A DNA stretch of 64,000 bases, from the NCBI GenBank assembly GCA_905211645.1, contig CAJMBK010000005.1:1-64000 (forward strand). Reading direction: 5' to 3'. This DNA comes from an uncultured Caryophanales bacterium. GTDB lineage: Bacteria > Bacillota_I > Bacilli_A > RFN20 > CAG-288. The notes beneath the pieces are model-generated. The model ran no database searches. It was not told where the DNA came from and saw nothing but the letters and a program-made list of their open reading frames with translations. Below, piece by piece: positions 15,811 through 24,002 of the stretch. Position numbers and translations under genes: made by a program. Every line of letters begins with the position of its first letter. Position 1 is the first letter of the stretch.

Positions 15811-16819
15811 GCTTAACCCTATCATTTTCGGTTTAGGTAATTGTGGATGCAATTCTCTTGAAACTGTAAAAAATAGATACAACGATATTTACACAGTTGG
15901 TGTTAATATCGATGAAGATAATTTAAATAAAATCAGTGCAGATTCAAAGATTTTAATTGAAGTTGATAAAGATAATTCAACTAAGATTTCATTTGATTCT
16001 TTGCCAGATTTTTCTGACAAAAATGCTGCAATTGTAGTTTTAGGTTTATCTGGAAACACATCTTATGTTGCAGTTGAAAAACTTTTAAATTACATTAAGA
16101 CTTTGAATTTAGTCACTTATGTTTTCGCAGTTAAACCATTTGATTTCGAAGGTGAAATTAAACGTAATCAATCTTTTAAAAATCTTGAACAAATCAAGAA
16201 TTTATCTGATTGTATTTTCTTAATTTCTAACGATAAATTACTTTATGGTGAAGGAGATAAGTTAATTTCTCAAGCATTTAAGAAATTGAATTATCTTATT
16301 TGCGACTTTATCTATGTTTTAGAAAACTTATCTGATACAAATAGTGAATCTTCAATGATAATTGAAGACATTTTAAAGAAATCACAACAAGTTGGTTTAT
16401 CTTATTTTTCACTTAATAAGATTACTTTAAATGATTTTATCGATCGTGGTGCCTATATTTGTACAGATTCAACTTTCTTAGATTACTCACTTAGAAAAGC
16501 GACACTTATCATGTTGAATATTAAGAGTAAGAATGAGCTTAAGTTGAACCATATCACTGGATTTATTGAGAAACTCAAACATATCGCAGGTGATGAAGTA
16601 GAAATTCACTTCTCCTATTCTGTAGCAGAAGATTTAGAAAATGAAGTTCAAGTTTCTATTTTTGGTACAAACTATAATTTAGATTTGATTAGCTCCAACT
16701 ATGAAGAATTATCTCGTGTTAGTTTAAATAAAAATCATCATTACGAAGAAAAGGATGAAGGTGTTATCACCGAAGATGACATTATTCCTAACTTTTTGAG
16801 GAAATTGAAAGGAGAATAA
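15800..16819 (+). CDS. Divergent FtsZ-like protein with degenerate GTP site
   Basis: 339 residues from the ATG at 15800 (AAGGAGGATG upstream). T1 is kept in part (G-L-G-N-C-G-C-N-S, 11-19; FtsZ GVGGGGxNA). V-N-I-D-E-D-N-L matches VNTDxQxL, K-P-F-D-F-E-G (112-118) is the FtsZ KPFxFEG motif, and I-S-N-D-K-L-L (142-148) matches IPNDRLL. The T3 loop GAGANPxxG is deleted, T4 reads G-L-S-G-N-T-S-Y instead of the GGGTGTG signature, and the T7 NxDxxD loop is shortened to M-I-I-E-D-I-L. The C-terminus, D-D-I-I-P-N-F-L-R-K, matches the FtsZ conserved C-terminal peptide (DIPxFLR) that binds FtsA and SepF. It is clearly FtsZ-family but probably not a normal GTPase. It may be a paralogue, or the lineage's only FtsZ. 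Confidence 0.8.
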   Translation: MNNKLNPIIFGLGNCGCNSLETVKNRYNDIYTVGVNIDEDNLNKISADSKILIEVDKDNSTKISFDSLPDFSDKNAAIVVLGLSGNTSYVAVEKLLNYIKTLNLVTYVFAVKPFDFEGEIKRNQSFKNLEQIKNLSDCIFLISNDKLLYGEGDKLISQAFKKLNYLICDFIYVLENLSDTNSESSMIIEDILKKSQQVGLSYFSLNKITLNDFIDRGAYICTDSTFLDYSLRKATLIMLNIKSKNELKLNHITGFIEKLKHIAGDEVEIHFSYSVAEDLENEVQVSIFGTNYNLDLISSNYEELSRVSLNKNHHYEEKDEGVITEDDIIPNFLRKLKGE

Positions 16820-16820
16820 T

Positions 16821-17648
16821 ATGTTTTCTTTTCATGATTACAAAGATTTAGTCGAAAGTGGAAGTTACAATGACGCTTTTTCAATTATTAAATCTTTAGT
16901 TCACAACAAAAATAACAATATCAAAAATCTTTATGAATATGTTTTTGTATTTCAAAATTTGATTGAAACAACGCCCCTTGATGACATTAAAGAACAGATT
17001 AATGATTTTAAAAAATGTGTTGAAAGTTACAAAACAAATGTAAGATTGGATAAGATTAAATTATCTAAGCTCAAAGAAATCGAGAAAAAGATTTTTGAAT
17101 ACCAAACTATCTATAAAAATAAATCCGAAAGACTTATCTCTGAGAAAGAAGATAGTGTAAAAAGACAAAATACTGAAATTCTTGAAATACTTTCAACAAT
17201 TTTAACTCAACTTGATGACATTCAGACTGAAGATGATTTTAATAAACTTCTTTTGGAAATTAGACGAAATGAGAAAGAATTAGATGTTAGTTCCTTATCT
17301 GATGAAGAAAGATTATCCTATGATAATTTGATTGATCAATATGCAAATAAGATTCAAGAATTAACAGACAGATTCAATCAAATCTCTTTGAAAGAATACA
17401 ACATGAAAGCAATCGATGATTTGCATGAAGTTTTTAATGAATTTGTTCATCATAAACGTAAATTCTTGAGAAATATTAGAGTTTATCAAGAATTCATCAT
17501 TGAAAAGATGCTTTCAATCGATGTTAATAAACTTTTTAAAGAAGCAAATGACTATTACAACTACGTTTACTCATATATTTTTAACCGTTTGAAGGGTGAA
17601 GATAAATATTACATCAGCAAACTTGTCTTAGAGGTTAAAAAGAGATGA
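16821..17648 (+). CDS. Helical/coiled-coil protein in the FtsA/FtsZ-like module
   Basis: 275 residues, no TM segment, very rich in Lys, Glu, Asn and Ile. Residues about 55-190 have long heptad-like runs (for example L-S-K-L-K-E-I-E-K-K-I-F-E-Y and N-K-I-Q-E-L-T-D-R-F), so an elongated coiled coil is likely. The N-terminal 45 residues (F-H-D-Y-K-D-L-V-E-S-G-S-Y-N-D-A-F) look like a TPR-type helix pair. It starts one base after the FtsZ-like stop and overlaps the membrane-protein gene by 4 bases (ATGA), so it is co-translated with both. Function unknown; a linker between the FtsZ-like protein and the membrane protein is my guess. Confidence 0.7.
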   Translation: MFSFHDYKDLVESGSYNDAFSIIKSLVHNKNNNIKNLYEYVFVFQNLIETTPLDDIKEQINDFKKCVESYKTNVRLDKIKLSKLKEIEKKIFEYQTIYKNKSERLISEKEDSVKRQNTEILEILSTILTQLDDIQTEDDFNKLLLEIRRNEKELDVSSLSDEERLSYDNLIDQYANKIQELTDRFNQISLKEYNMKAIDDLHEVFNEFVHHKRKFLRNIRVYQEFIIEKMLSIDVNKLFKEANDYYNYVYSYIFNRLKGEDKYYISKLVLEVKKR

Positions 17649-18517
17649 TTAACGTAAATCTTAGAAATAAACTTTATGACAAGGTCAAAATCGATTCTAT
17701 TTCCAACATCATGAAAAATGGTCGTAAAAATATTTTCAAAGATGTCAGTTATTTTACTGAGCCTACATTCACAGTTGATGAAGAAGACTCAGATAGTACA
17801 AAAACTACTATTAAAAAGACAAGTATTGCAGTTAACAACTCAGAGATTGTTGAACAAATTGATATCATTTCTGCTAACAGAAAGTTACTAAAACTTGATT
17901 CGATTTCCTCAATTATTCCTTATGCAAGAGGAAAATATGCAACAATTTCCGATTACATTGATTCATATAAAAGAAATGCAACTAAGAAAGATGAAAAGAA
18001 AGAATATTTTATCGTTAATCTTGCTAAAAAGAAGCGACTTGTTGCAACACCTAATACCTTCAATCTCAACTATTTGATGATTAAAGGTATTTCAACAACT
18101 GGAACAACATTAACTAAAACTGCTGTTTCAACTTTCGCAATTACCTCAATGAAAATGTTAAGCACTATCTTAACAAATACAATTTTAACTTTAGTTGGAC
18201 TAGCTGTTACTTTGTTCTTAGTTATCTTTGAAACAAAAAGACAAGGTTCGTCCAAAAAGTTTTTAGTTTTTATTTCGATTTCACTTATTGTCCAACTCAT
18301 TTCAACAACAATTGCGATGACTTTGGTTACTTTAAATTACGGAATTACGATTGGAATTATCCCGATTGTAGTCAGCTTAATTCTGTTTTTTATAATCAAT
18401 CAAATTGGTAAAGTTATATTCGATAAAAACGAGTTAAAACTCATCGCAAGAATTGAAAATATGTACGGCAGAAACCTCTACGCAAAAGTAATCAACGAGG
18501 TCAATAACTACTATTAA
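17645..18517 (+). CDS. Membrane protein in the FtsA/FtsZ-like module, unknown function
   Basis: 290 residues. A polar, Lys/Ser/Thr-rich N-terminal region (1-155) is followed by a hydrophobic block with about four TM segments (roughly 160-255), then a short charged C-terminal helix ending in Y-G-R-N-L-Y-A-K. No family recognised. As the last gene of the four-gene unit it could anchor the FtsA-like, FtsZ-like and coiled-coil proteins to the membrane, the role of ZipA, SepF or EzrA in normal divisomes. I see no sequence similarity to those, so this is inference from order only. A TATAAT (18524-18529) after its stop probably starts pheST. Confidence 0.7.
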   Translation: MINVNLRNKLYDKVKIDSISNIMKNGRKNIFKDVSYFTEPTFTVDEEDSDSTKTTIKKTSIAVNNSEIVEQIDIISANRKLLKLDSISSIIPYARGKYATISDYIDSYKRNATKKDEKKEYFIVNLAKKKRLVATPNTFNLNYLMIKGISTTGTTLTKTAVSTFAITSMKMLSTILTNTILTLVGLAVTLFLVIFETKRQGSSKKFLVFISISLIVQLISTTIAMTLVTLNYGITIGIIPIVVSLILFFIINQIGKVIFDKNELKLIARIENMYGRNLYAKVINEVNNYY

Positions 18518-18555
18518 ATAATATATAATATTAAAGTTTAAGGAGTTAATTTCTT

Positions 18556-19587
18556 ATGGATTTAAATAATGTAAAACAACAATTTGATAATGAATTAAAT
18601 ACTTGTGACTCCATTGAAAATTTGGATAAAATCAAAGCCCATTTTCTTTCCAAAAAAGGACCAATTTTATCTTTATTTTCCAGTTTTAAAGACTTATCAA
18701 AAGAGGAAAAAGTCGAACTTGGTCAACAAATTAACGTTTTAAAAGATTATGTTACTGAAGAACTTGAGAAAAAGAGAGAGGTCTTACTCGATTCTGAATT
18801 AGATAAAAAGATTGAAAGTGAAAAGATCAATATCACTTTACCTTCCAGAAAAGTAGAAAAAGGTTCCCGCAATCCAATTCAACTCATCATTGATAGGGTT
18901 ACTGATATTTTTGTTGGCTTAGGTTACAACGTTGTCTCCGGTCCAGAAGTTGAAACAGATTACTACAACTTTGAACTTTTGAACACACCAAAAGATCACC
19001 CAGCTAGAGACATGCAAGATAGCTTTTTCATCGATGAAAATACTTTGCTTAGAAGTCACACTTCCGCAGTTCAAGCTCACACCATGGAAAATGCTCATGG
19101 ACAAGTTCCAATTAAGATCATCTGCCCTGGTAAAGTTTACAGACGTGACTCCGATGCTACTCACTCCCATCAATTTAACCAAATTGAAGGTTTAGTCATT
19201 GATAAAGATGTTACTATCGGTAATTTGATGGAAACTTTAACAATCTTTTTGAAAGAATTATTCGGTCAAAATAGAGAAGTTAGATTCAGACCAAGCTTTT
19301 TCCCATTTACAGAACCAAGTTTGGAAGTTGACGTTTCCTGCTTCAACTGCCATGGTAAAGGTTGTTCCTTATGTAAAGGTTCCGGTTGGATTGAAGTTTT
19401 AGGTTCCGGTATGGTACACCCAAATGTTTTACGTTTAAACGGTTTTGATGATAAGAAATATCAAGGCTTTGCCTTCGGTGTTGGTGTTGATAGATTAGCC
19501 ATGCTTTTATACGGCATCGACGATATCAAACGTTTTTACACTAACGATGTTGACTTCTTAACACAATTCAAGAAGGAGGGAAGATAA
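18556..19587 (+). CDS. pheS: Phenylalanyl-tRNA synthetase alpha subunit
   Basis: 343 residues: an N-terminal coiled coil (1-90) that reaches the tRNA, then the class II catalytic core with motif 2 (V-Y-R-R-D-S-D-A-T-H-S-H-Q-F, about 195-210) and motif 3 (G-F-A-F-G-V-G-V-D-R-L-A-M). Four Cys in C-F-N-C-H-G-K-G-C-S-L-C-K-G are typical of bacterial PheS of this group. No T-box leader precedes it; the upstream gap is only 38 bases with a TATAAT. pheT follows after two bases. Confidence 0.97.
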   Translation: MDLNNVKQQFDNELNTCDSIENLDKIKAHFLSKKGPILSLFSSFKDLSKEEKVELGQQINVLKDYVTEELEKKREVLLDSELDKKIESEKINITLPSRKVEKGSRNPIQLIIDRVTDIFVGLGYNVVSGPEVETDYYNFELLNTPKDHPARDMQDSFFIDENTLLRSHTSAVQAHTMENAHGQVPIKIICPGKVYRRDSDATHSHQFNQIEGLVIDKDVTIGNLMETLTIFLKELFGQNREVRFRPSFFPFTEPSLEVDVSCFNCHGKGCSLCKGSGWIEVLGSGMVHPNVLRLNGFDDKKYQGFAFGVGVDRLAMLLYGIDDIKRFYTNDVDFLTQFKKEGR

Positions 19588-19589
19588 TT

Positions 19590-21977
19590 ATGTTATTCAG
19601 TTTGAATATATTAAAAACTTTAGTTGATTTAGAAAATGTTTCCGTTGAAGAATTGACTAACAGATTAACATTCTCCGGCTTTGAAGTTGAAGAAACTGTT
19701 TTACCTCCTAAAATTGATCATTTAGTTATTGGTCATGTAATTTCCTGTGAAGATCATCCAGATAGTGATCACTTACATGTTTTAAAAGTAGATACTAAGG
19801 ATGTCATGGGAATTCTTGACATTGTTTGCGGCGCAAAAAATGTTAGAAAAAACCTCAAAGTCATTTTAGCTTTACCTGGTTGCACCCTTCCAAACGGTAT
19901 CACCATTAAAAGAGGTGTTATCAGAGGTTATGAAAGTAACGGTATGTGTTGCTCCTTGAAGGAATTAGGTATCGATGATTCCGCATATTCCGATGCAATC
20001 CAAAATGGTATTTTCGAAGTTGATGATAATATCGAAACAGGTAGAACTGATGTTTTACATGCTCTCGGATTGGATGATGCTTATTTAGATATCAACGTTT
20101 TAGCAAATAGACCTGACTGTCTCTCTTATTACGGTATGGCAAGAGAAATTGCTGCTTTATTTGGTAGAAAGATTTTATTTGTTGATAACGAATTGAATAC
20201 AAAGAGAATGAAAAAAGGTAAACCTATCACCTCTTTAACTGATAGATGCCAAAGATTTTCATTCTTACATTTAAAAGTTAATAAAAATAACTTTTCTTCA
20301 CCAAAATGGTTACAAACTGCTCTTGAAAAATTCAAGATCAGATCTATTTCACCTCTTGTTGACTTAGGTAACTACGTCATGAAGTTAACTGGTCAACCAC
20401 TTCATATCTACGATTTGAAGAAATGTGGTGATTACAAAAAGATTATTGTTAGAGATGATAAAGTTGAAGATTTCACCGCTTTGGATGATAAGACATACGC
20501 TTTGAAACAAGGTGATATCTCCATCTGTTTTGATGATAAAATCTGCTGCTTAGGTGGTGTCATGGGTTCTGCAATGTCAGAAGTTGATGAAAATACTACT
20601 GATATCGGTATTGAAGCAGCATCATTCTTCCACCAAAATATCCGTTTAACCTCCAAGAGATTGAATCTTATCTCTGACAGTAGCCAATATTTCACTAAGA
20701 AAGTTAATCCATATCGTACTTTGAACGCATTGGATTTAATCTATAGATTAACTAAGGAAATTTTCTCTTCAGTTAAAGTTATCGATTTTACCGATTACAA
20801 CAAACTTCCTAAATTCAAAGAGAAAGTTAGATTCTCCTTGAAAGATTGCAACAGACGTTTAGGTTCCACCTACACACCTGAGCAAGTTAAAGAAGTTTTT
20901 GATAACTACAACATCGAAATTTTATCTCCAAATATGGTTAAAGTTCCTCAAACCCGTATGGATTTAGTCGAACAATGCGATTTGGAAGAAGAAATTTTCA
21001 GATATTATCAAGCCAAATTCATCAAGCAAGAACTTGTTGGTTTACCAATCACCAAAGGTGAACTCACTCCAAACCAAGTTAAGCAAAATAAGGTTATCGA
21101 TACTTTAGTCAATCGTGGTTTGAATCAAATTATTTCATTCACCTTGATCGATGAAAAGATGGATAAACTTGTCAGAGTTTTTGATAATGATGAATCTTAT
21201 ATCACCAAGAATCCTATGACAAAGGATCATGAAATTGTAAGAACTGACCTTTTACCAAGCATGATTGAAACATTGGATTTCAATGTTAATCACCGTCATG
21301 AGGATTTAGCACTCTTTGAAGTTAGCCAAATCGATAGAAAGAAAGGTTTGAAGACCTACTTATCAATCGGTTTATACGGCAATGAAAATAGCCGTGAACT
21401 TCTTGAAAAGAGAAAATATGATTTCTACGATTTGAAAGGCTTGATGGAAGATGTCATGGATATTTATCATGTTGATAAATCCAGATACAACCTTATCAAT
21501 TCTCAAAATCCATTCTTCCACAAGTATATTTCTGCTGATGTCATCGTCGATAAGAAACTTGTTGGTACATTCGGTTTAGTTTCACCTAAAGTTAAAGGTG
21601 TTAGACCTTATCTTTTACTTGAAATGGATCTTACTGCCTTGGAAGAAGTTAAATCTGGTCAATTCAAGATGGCTAAACTTTCCATCTATCCTCAAGTTGT
21701 CAGAGATTTCTCATTCGTTTTGGATAAGAATATCAGCTACAAACAAGTTTGCGATACTATCAAACGTAGTAATTCCAAAGTCATCAACAACGTTGAGCTT
21801 TTCGACTACTACCCACTTAAAAAAGATGAAACTAAGGTTGCTTTAGGCATTAGAGTCAGCTTAGTCAACTTTGAAAAGACCTTCTCCGATGAAGAAATCA
21901 AAGTTATCTCCGATAAGATTGTTGCAGAATGCGAAAAGAAACTTAATGCCCACTTAAGGAGTTTACAAGATGAGTAA
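19590..21977 (+). CDS. pheT: Phenylalanyl-tRNA synthetase beta subunit
   Basis: 795 residues, usual length. It has an N-terminal tRNA-binding (EMAP-like) domain with H-P-D-S-D-H-L-H-V-L-K-V, B3/4 editing domain (about 210-390), B5 domain (about 400-475), catalytic-like core, and the C-terminal FDX-ACB anticodon domain (about 700-795, Y-P-Q-V-V-R-D-F-S-F-V). It forms an alpha2-beta2 enzyme with PheS. The last 8 bases overlap the thyX start. Confidence 0.97.
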   Translation: MLFSLNILKTLVDLENVSVEELTNRLTFSGFEVEETVLPPKIDHLVIGHVISCEDHPDSDHLHVLKVDTKDVMGILDIVCGAKNVRKNLKVILALPGCTLPNGITIKRGVIRGYESNGMCCSLKELGIDDSAYSDAIQNGIFEVDDNIETGRTDVLHALGLDDAYLDINVLANRPDCLSYYGMAREIAALFGRKILFVDNELNTKRMKKGKPITSLTDRCQRFSFLHLKVNKNNFSSPKWLQTALEKFKIRSISPLVDLGNYVMKLTGQPLHIYDLKKCGDYKKIIVRDDKVEDFTALDDKTYALKQGDISICFDDKICCLGGVMGSAMSEVDENTTDIGIEAASFFHQNIRLTSKRLNLISDSSQYFTKKVNPYRTLNALDLIYRLTKEIFSSVKVIDFTDYNKLPKFKEKVRFSLKDCNRRLGSTYTPEQVKEVFDNYNIEILSPNMVKVPQTRMDLVEQCDLEEEIFRYYQAKFIKQELVGLPITKGELTPNQVKQNKVIDTLVNRGLNQIISFTLIDEKMDKLVRVFDNDESYITKNPMTKDHEIVRTDLLPSMIETLDFNVNHRHEDLALFEVSQIDRKKGLKTYLSIGLYGNENSRELLEKRKYDFYDLKGLMEDVMDIYHVDKSRYNLINSQNPFFHKYISADVIVDKKLVGTFGLVSPKVKGVRPYLLLEMDLTALEEVKSGQFKMAKLSIYPQVVRDFSFVLDKNISYKQVCDTIKRSNSKVINNVELFDYYPLKKDETKVALGIRVSLVNFEKTFSDEEIKVISDKIVAECEKKLNAHLRSLQDE

Positions 21978-22860
21978 ATTTAATTTGATCGAGCAATCTC
22001 ATGAGGTTGTTGCTTTAGATTTTGATGCAATTGATAAAATTGCTTTAGTTGCTCATAACTGCTATCAAGTTAAAGAGAAAACTCACGAAGCAAATATTAA
22101 CTTTGTTAAGCAATTAATTAAAAATAAACATTTTGCAATGCTTGAGCATCATGTTTATTGCTTTAAGATTATTGATGAAACTTTCAAAGATACTTTGCTT
22201 ATCTTAAATAATCACTTCATTAATATTTATAAGGACAAAATTTCCTTCTCATTAAGAACTGCTATCGAGCTTTTCACATCTGAAGATAGTTTATCCCACA
22301 AAGTTGGTGCCATTTTAGTTAAACATCTTTCTCAAGAAATTATCGACATGGTTAATTCTAGTTACGAAACAAATTTGACTAGAGAAGAAAAAGAACTTCT
22401 CGAAGTTAAAGATGTTACTGCTCTTCCTCTTGATGAAAGAAAGATTCATATGTACGTTTCTGTTAAATTGATCACTAACAGAGGCGTAACCCATGAACTT
22501 GTCAGACATCGTCTTTGTGCATTCGCTCAAGAATCAACCAGATATTGTAACTATACCAAGGATAAGTTTTCTAACTCTTTAACATATATCAGACCTGTTG
22601 ATTATGAAGAGCATAAAGAAACTTACGATAGATATTTTGAATGTGAAGCAGAAACTTACTTCAAACTTATCGAAGAAAAATCTGTTCCAGATAAAGCAAG
22701 AAGTGTTCTTTGTAATTCTTTAAAAGCAAGTATATATGTAACCTGCAACTTAAATGAGTGGGATCATATCTTTGAACTTAGAACTGCATTAAACGCTCAT
22801 CAAGATATCAGAGAATTGCTCATTCCTGTCAAAGAGGAACTTGCAAAATACAACAGCTAA
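21970..22860 (+). CDS. thyX: Flavin-dependent thymidylate synthase ThyX
   Basis: 296 residues. The ThyX signature RHRx7S is present as R-H-R-L-C-A-F-A-Q-E-S (179-189), followed by R-Y-C-N-Y. The enzyme makes dTMP from dUMP with FAD, NADPH and methylene-tetrahydrofolate. The C-terminal R-T-A-L-N-A-H-Q-D-I-R-E-L matches the conserved R-x-x-xxA-Q-x-E/D-I-R region. It is somewhat longer than many ThyX proteins, with an inserted segment around 120-160. It overlaps pheT by 8 bases, so it shares that transcript. Confidence 0.95.
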   Translation: MSKFNLIEQSHEVVALDFDAIDKIALVAHNCYQVKEKTHEANINFVKQLIKNKHFAMLEHHVYCFKIIDETFKDTLLILNNHFINIYKDKISFSLRTAIELFTSEDSLSHKVGAILVKHLSQEIIDMVNSSYETNLTREEKELLEVKDVTALPLDERKIHMYVSVKLITNRGVTHELVRHRLCAFAQESTRYCNYTKDKFSNSLTYIRPVDYEEHKETYDRYFECEAETYFKLIEEKSVPDKARSVLCNSLKASIYVTCNLNEWDHIFELRTALNAHQDIRELLIPVKEELAKYNS

Positions 22861-22901
22861 AAATCTGACATATAATAAATAGAAGAATAGGAGGTAAATC
22901 T

Positions 22902-23369
22902 ATGACTGAAACTCAAATGGAAGAATTGAATAATGGTCTTGTCTTAACTAGAGATGTTCTTTCAATTCACAATGAGGAAGAAAGAACTTACACTCTCTAT
23001 CCTACAAAATTCATCTTGGAACATTTAGGTTACATCAAAAGTTTTGAACAGTTGAAAGTTAAGGTTAGATTCATCCCTTACGATATCGATGTTCAAACTA
23101 CTGTTACTGTTTATGGTGATGTTGAGGTTTATGAAAAAGAATCTACAGACACCCACCCAGACTACATCGAAAATAGTATTGAGCTTTCCTTGTCCGATGA
23201 TGAGGAAGTTAATGAATTCGATGTCTTAGAAGATGGAAATTTCGACCTCTTAGGAGTTGCTTTAGGTCTTCTCTACGATGCCGATTTCAACATTTATTCT
23301 CCATATCGCAATAATGATGATAATATTTTTTCAGAAGATGAAAATGAACTTGAAAACGATAACAACTGA
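22902..23369 (+). CDS. Acidic protein of unknown function, possibly DUF177/YceD-like
   Basis: 155 residues, strongly acidic, with a D/E/N-rich tail (S-E-D-E-N-E-L-E-N-D-N-N). A beta-rich core and a later F-D-L-L-G-V-A-L-G-L-L-Y-D-A-D segment resemble the C-terminal part of DUF177 (YceD) proteins, but the CxxC pair of that family is missing and rpmF does not follow, so I give this only as a possibility. It has its own GGAGG site and a TATAAT at 22871-22876, and a strong terminator follows. Confidence 0.6.
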   Translation: MTETQMEELNNGLVLTRDVLSIHNEEERTYTLYPTKFILEHLGYIKSFEQLKVKVRFIPYDIDVQTTVTVYGDVEVYEKESTDTHPDYIENSIELSLSDDEEVNEFDVLEDGNFDLLGVALGLLYDADFNIYSPYRNNDDNIFSEDENELENDNN

Positions 23370-23403
23370 TTTTTCATACCTGTTATCAACGTTGAAAAGT
23401 GCC

Positions 23404-23432
23404 AAAAGTTCCCTAAAATAGGGAACTTTTTT
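23404..23432 (+). terminator. Terminator before the mraZ cluster
   Basis: AAAAGTTCCCTA (23404-23415) pairs with TAGGGAACTTTT (23419-23430), loop AAA, followed by more T. A very strong stem that isolates mraZ from the upstream gene. Confidence 0.92.
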
Positions 23433-23445
23433 AATGTCTGAAAAT

Positions 23446-23480
23446 ATTTTCATAGTTAATAAAAAAATTTTCATAGTTAA
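23446..23480 (+). repeat. Direct repeat upstream of mraZ
   Basis: ATTTTCATAGTTAA occurs at 23446-23459 and again at 23467-23480, start-to-start 21 bases, two helical turns. A partial third copy (TTTTCA, 23484-23489) follows. Position and spacing suggest a binding site for a regulator in the mraZ promoter region. Confidence 0.6.
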
Positions 23481-23524
23481 GCGTTTTCAAATTTTTGCAT
23501 CAAATTTTCTATTTTTCTTGTATG

Positions 23525-23571
23525 TGGTGGAGGAAAGTGGTAAAATTTTGGTAGTAAGTGGAGGTAAATGG
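23525..23571 (+). promoter_or_regulatory. Probable MraZ operator: phased TGG repeats
   Basis: TGG triplets begin at 23528, 23538, 23549, 23559 and 23569, a 10-11 base period, several as GTGG. MraZ is known to bind short G-rich direct repeats with this period in front of its own gene. The array overlaps the ribosome binding site (GGAGGT) and reaches to 4 bases before the mraZ ATG. A weak promoter pair (TTGCAT 23495-23500, TTGTAT 23518-23523, spacer 17) would start transcription inside the array. Confidence 0.65.
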
Positions 23572-23574
23572 AAG

Positions 23575-24000
23575 ATGTTGCTAGGACAATACGAACATTC
23601 ATTGGATAGTAAACAACGATTAATTTTACCTAGCAAAATTAAAAATGAATTTTCGGCTGAAGTTTACGTCACTTTAGATTTTGATGGATGTTTATCCTTA
23701 TACTCAGAGGCTAACTACAATGAGAGAGCTAAAGCTATTCAAAGTCTCAGCGATTTCGAAAAAGATAACAGATTAGTTAAAAGAGTCTTCTTCTCAAACA
23801 GCCAAGTCTTAAGGATCGACGCTCAATCAAGAATATTAATTCCTTCATTCCTATTAGATAAAGTTCATATCAGCAAGGATGTCATGATTGTTGGTATGAA
23901 CGACCATCTAGAAATCTGGGATAAGGAAACCTTCTTACAAAAGGAAGAGGAATCTGAAAGTAACTACAGTGAAACTGCACAAAGAATAATGGGGTGCTAA
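23575..24000 (+). CDS. mraZ: Transcriptional regulator MraZ
   Basis: 141 residues from the ATG at 23575 (M-L-L-G-Q-Y-E-H-S-L-D-S-K-Q-R), normal length. It holds two AbrB-like SpoVT domains, each with the D-x-K/Q-x-R signature: D-S-K-Q-R-L-I-L-P in the first and D-A-Q-S-R-I-L-I-P in the second. MraZ forms rings and controls the dcw cluster through the repeats in front. The reading frame stays open 47 codons upstream, but that part runs through the operator and has no ribosome binding site. rsmH starts two bases after the stop. Confidence 0.95.
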   Translation: MLLGQYEHSLDSKQRLILPSKIKNEFSAEVYVTLDFDGCLSLYSEANYNERAKAIQSLSDFEKDNRLVKRVFFSNSQVLRIDAQSRILIPSFLLDKVHISKDVMIVGMNDHLEIWDKETFLQKEEESESNYSETAQRIMGC

Positions 24001-24002
24001 TT

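Noticed and set aside
23434..23574. 47-codon N-terminal extension of mraZ
   Set aside because: It runs through the direct repeats and the MraZ boxes, and MraZ proteins begin at M-L-L-G-Q-Y-E-H.
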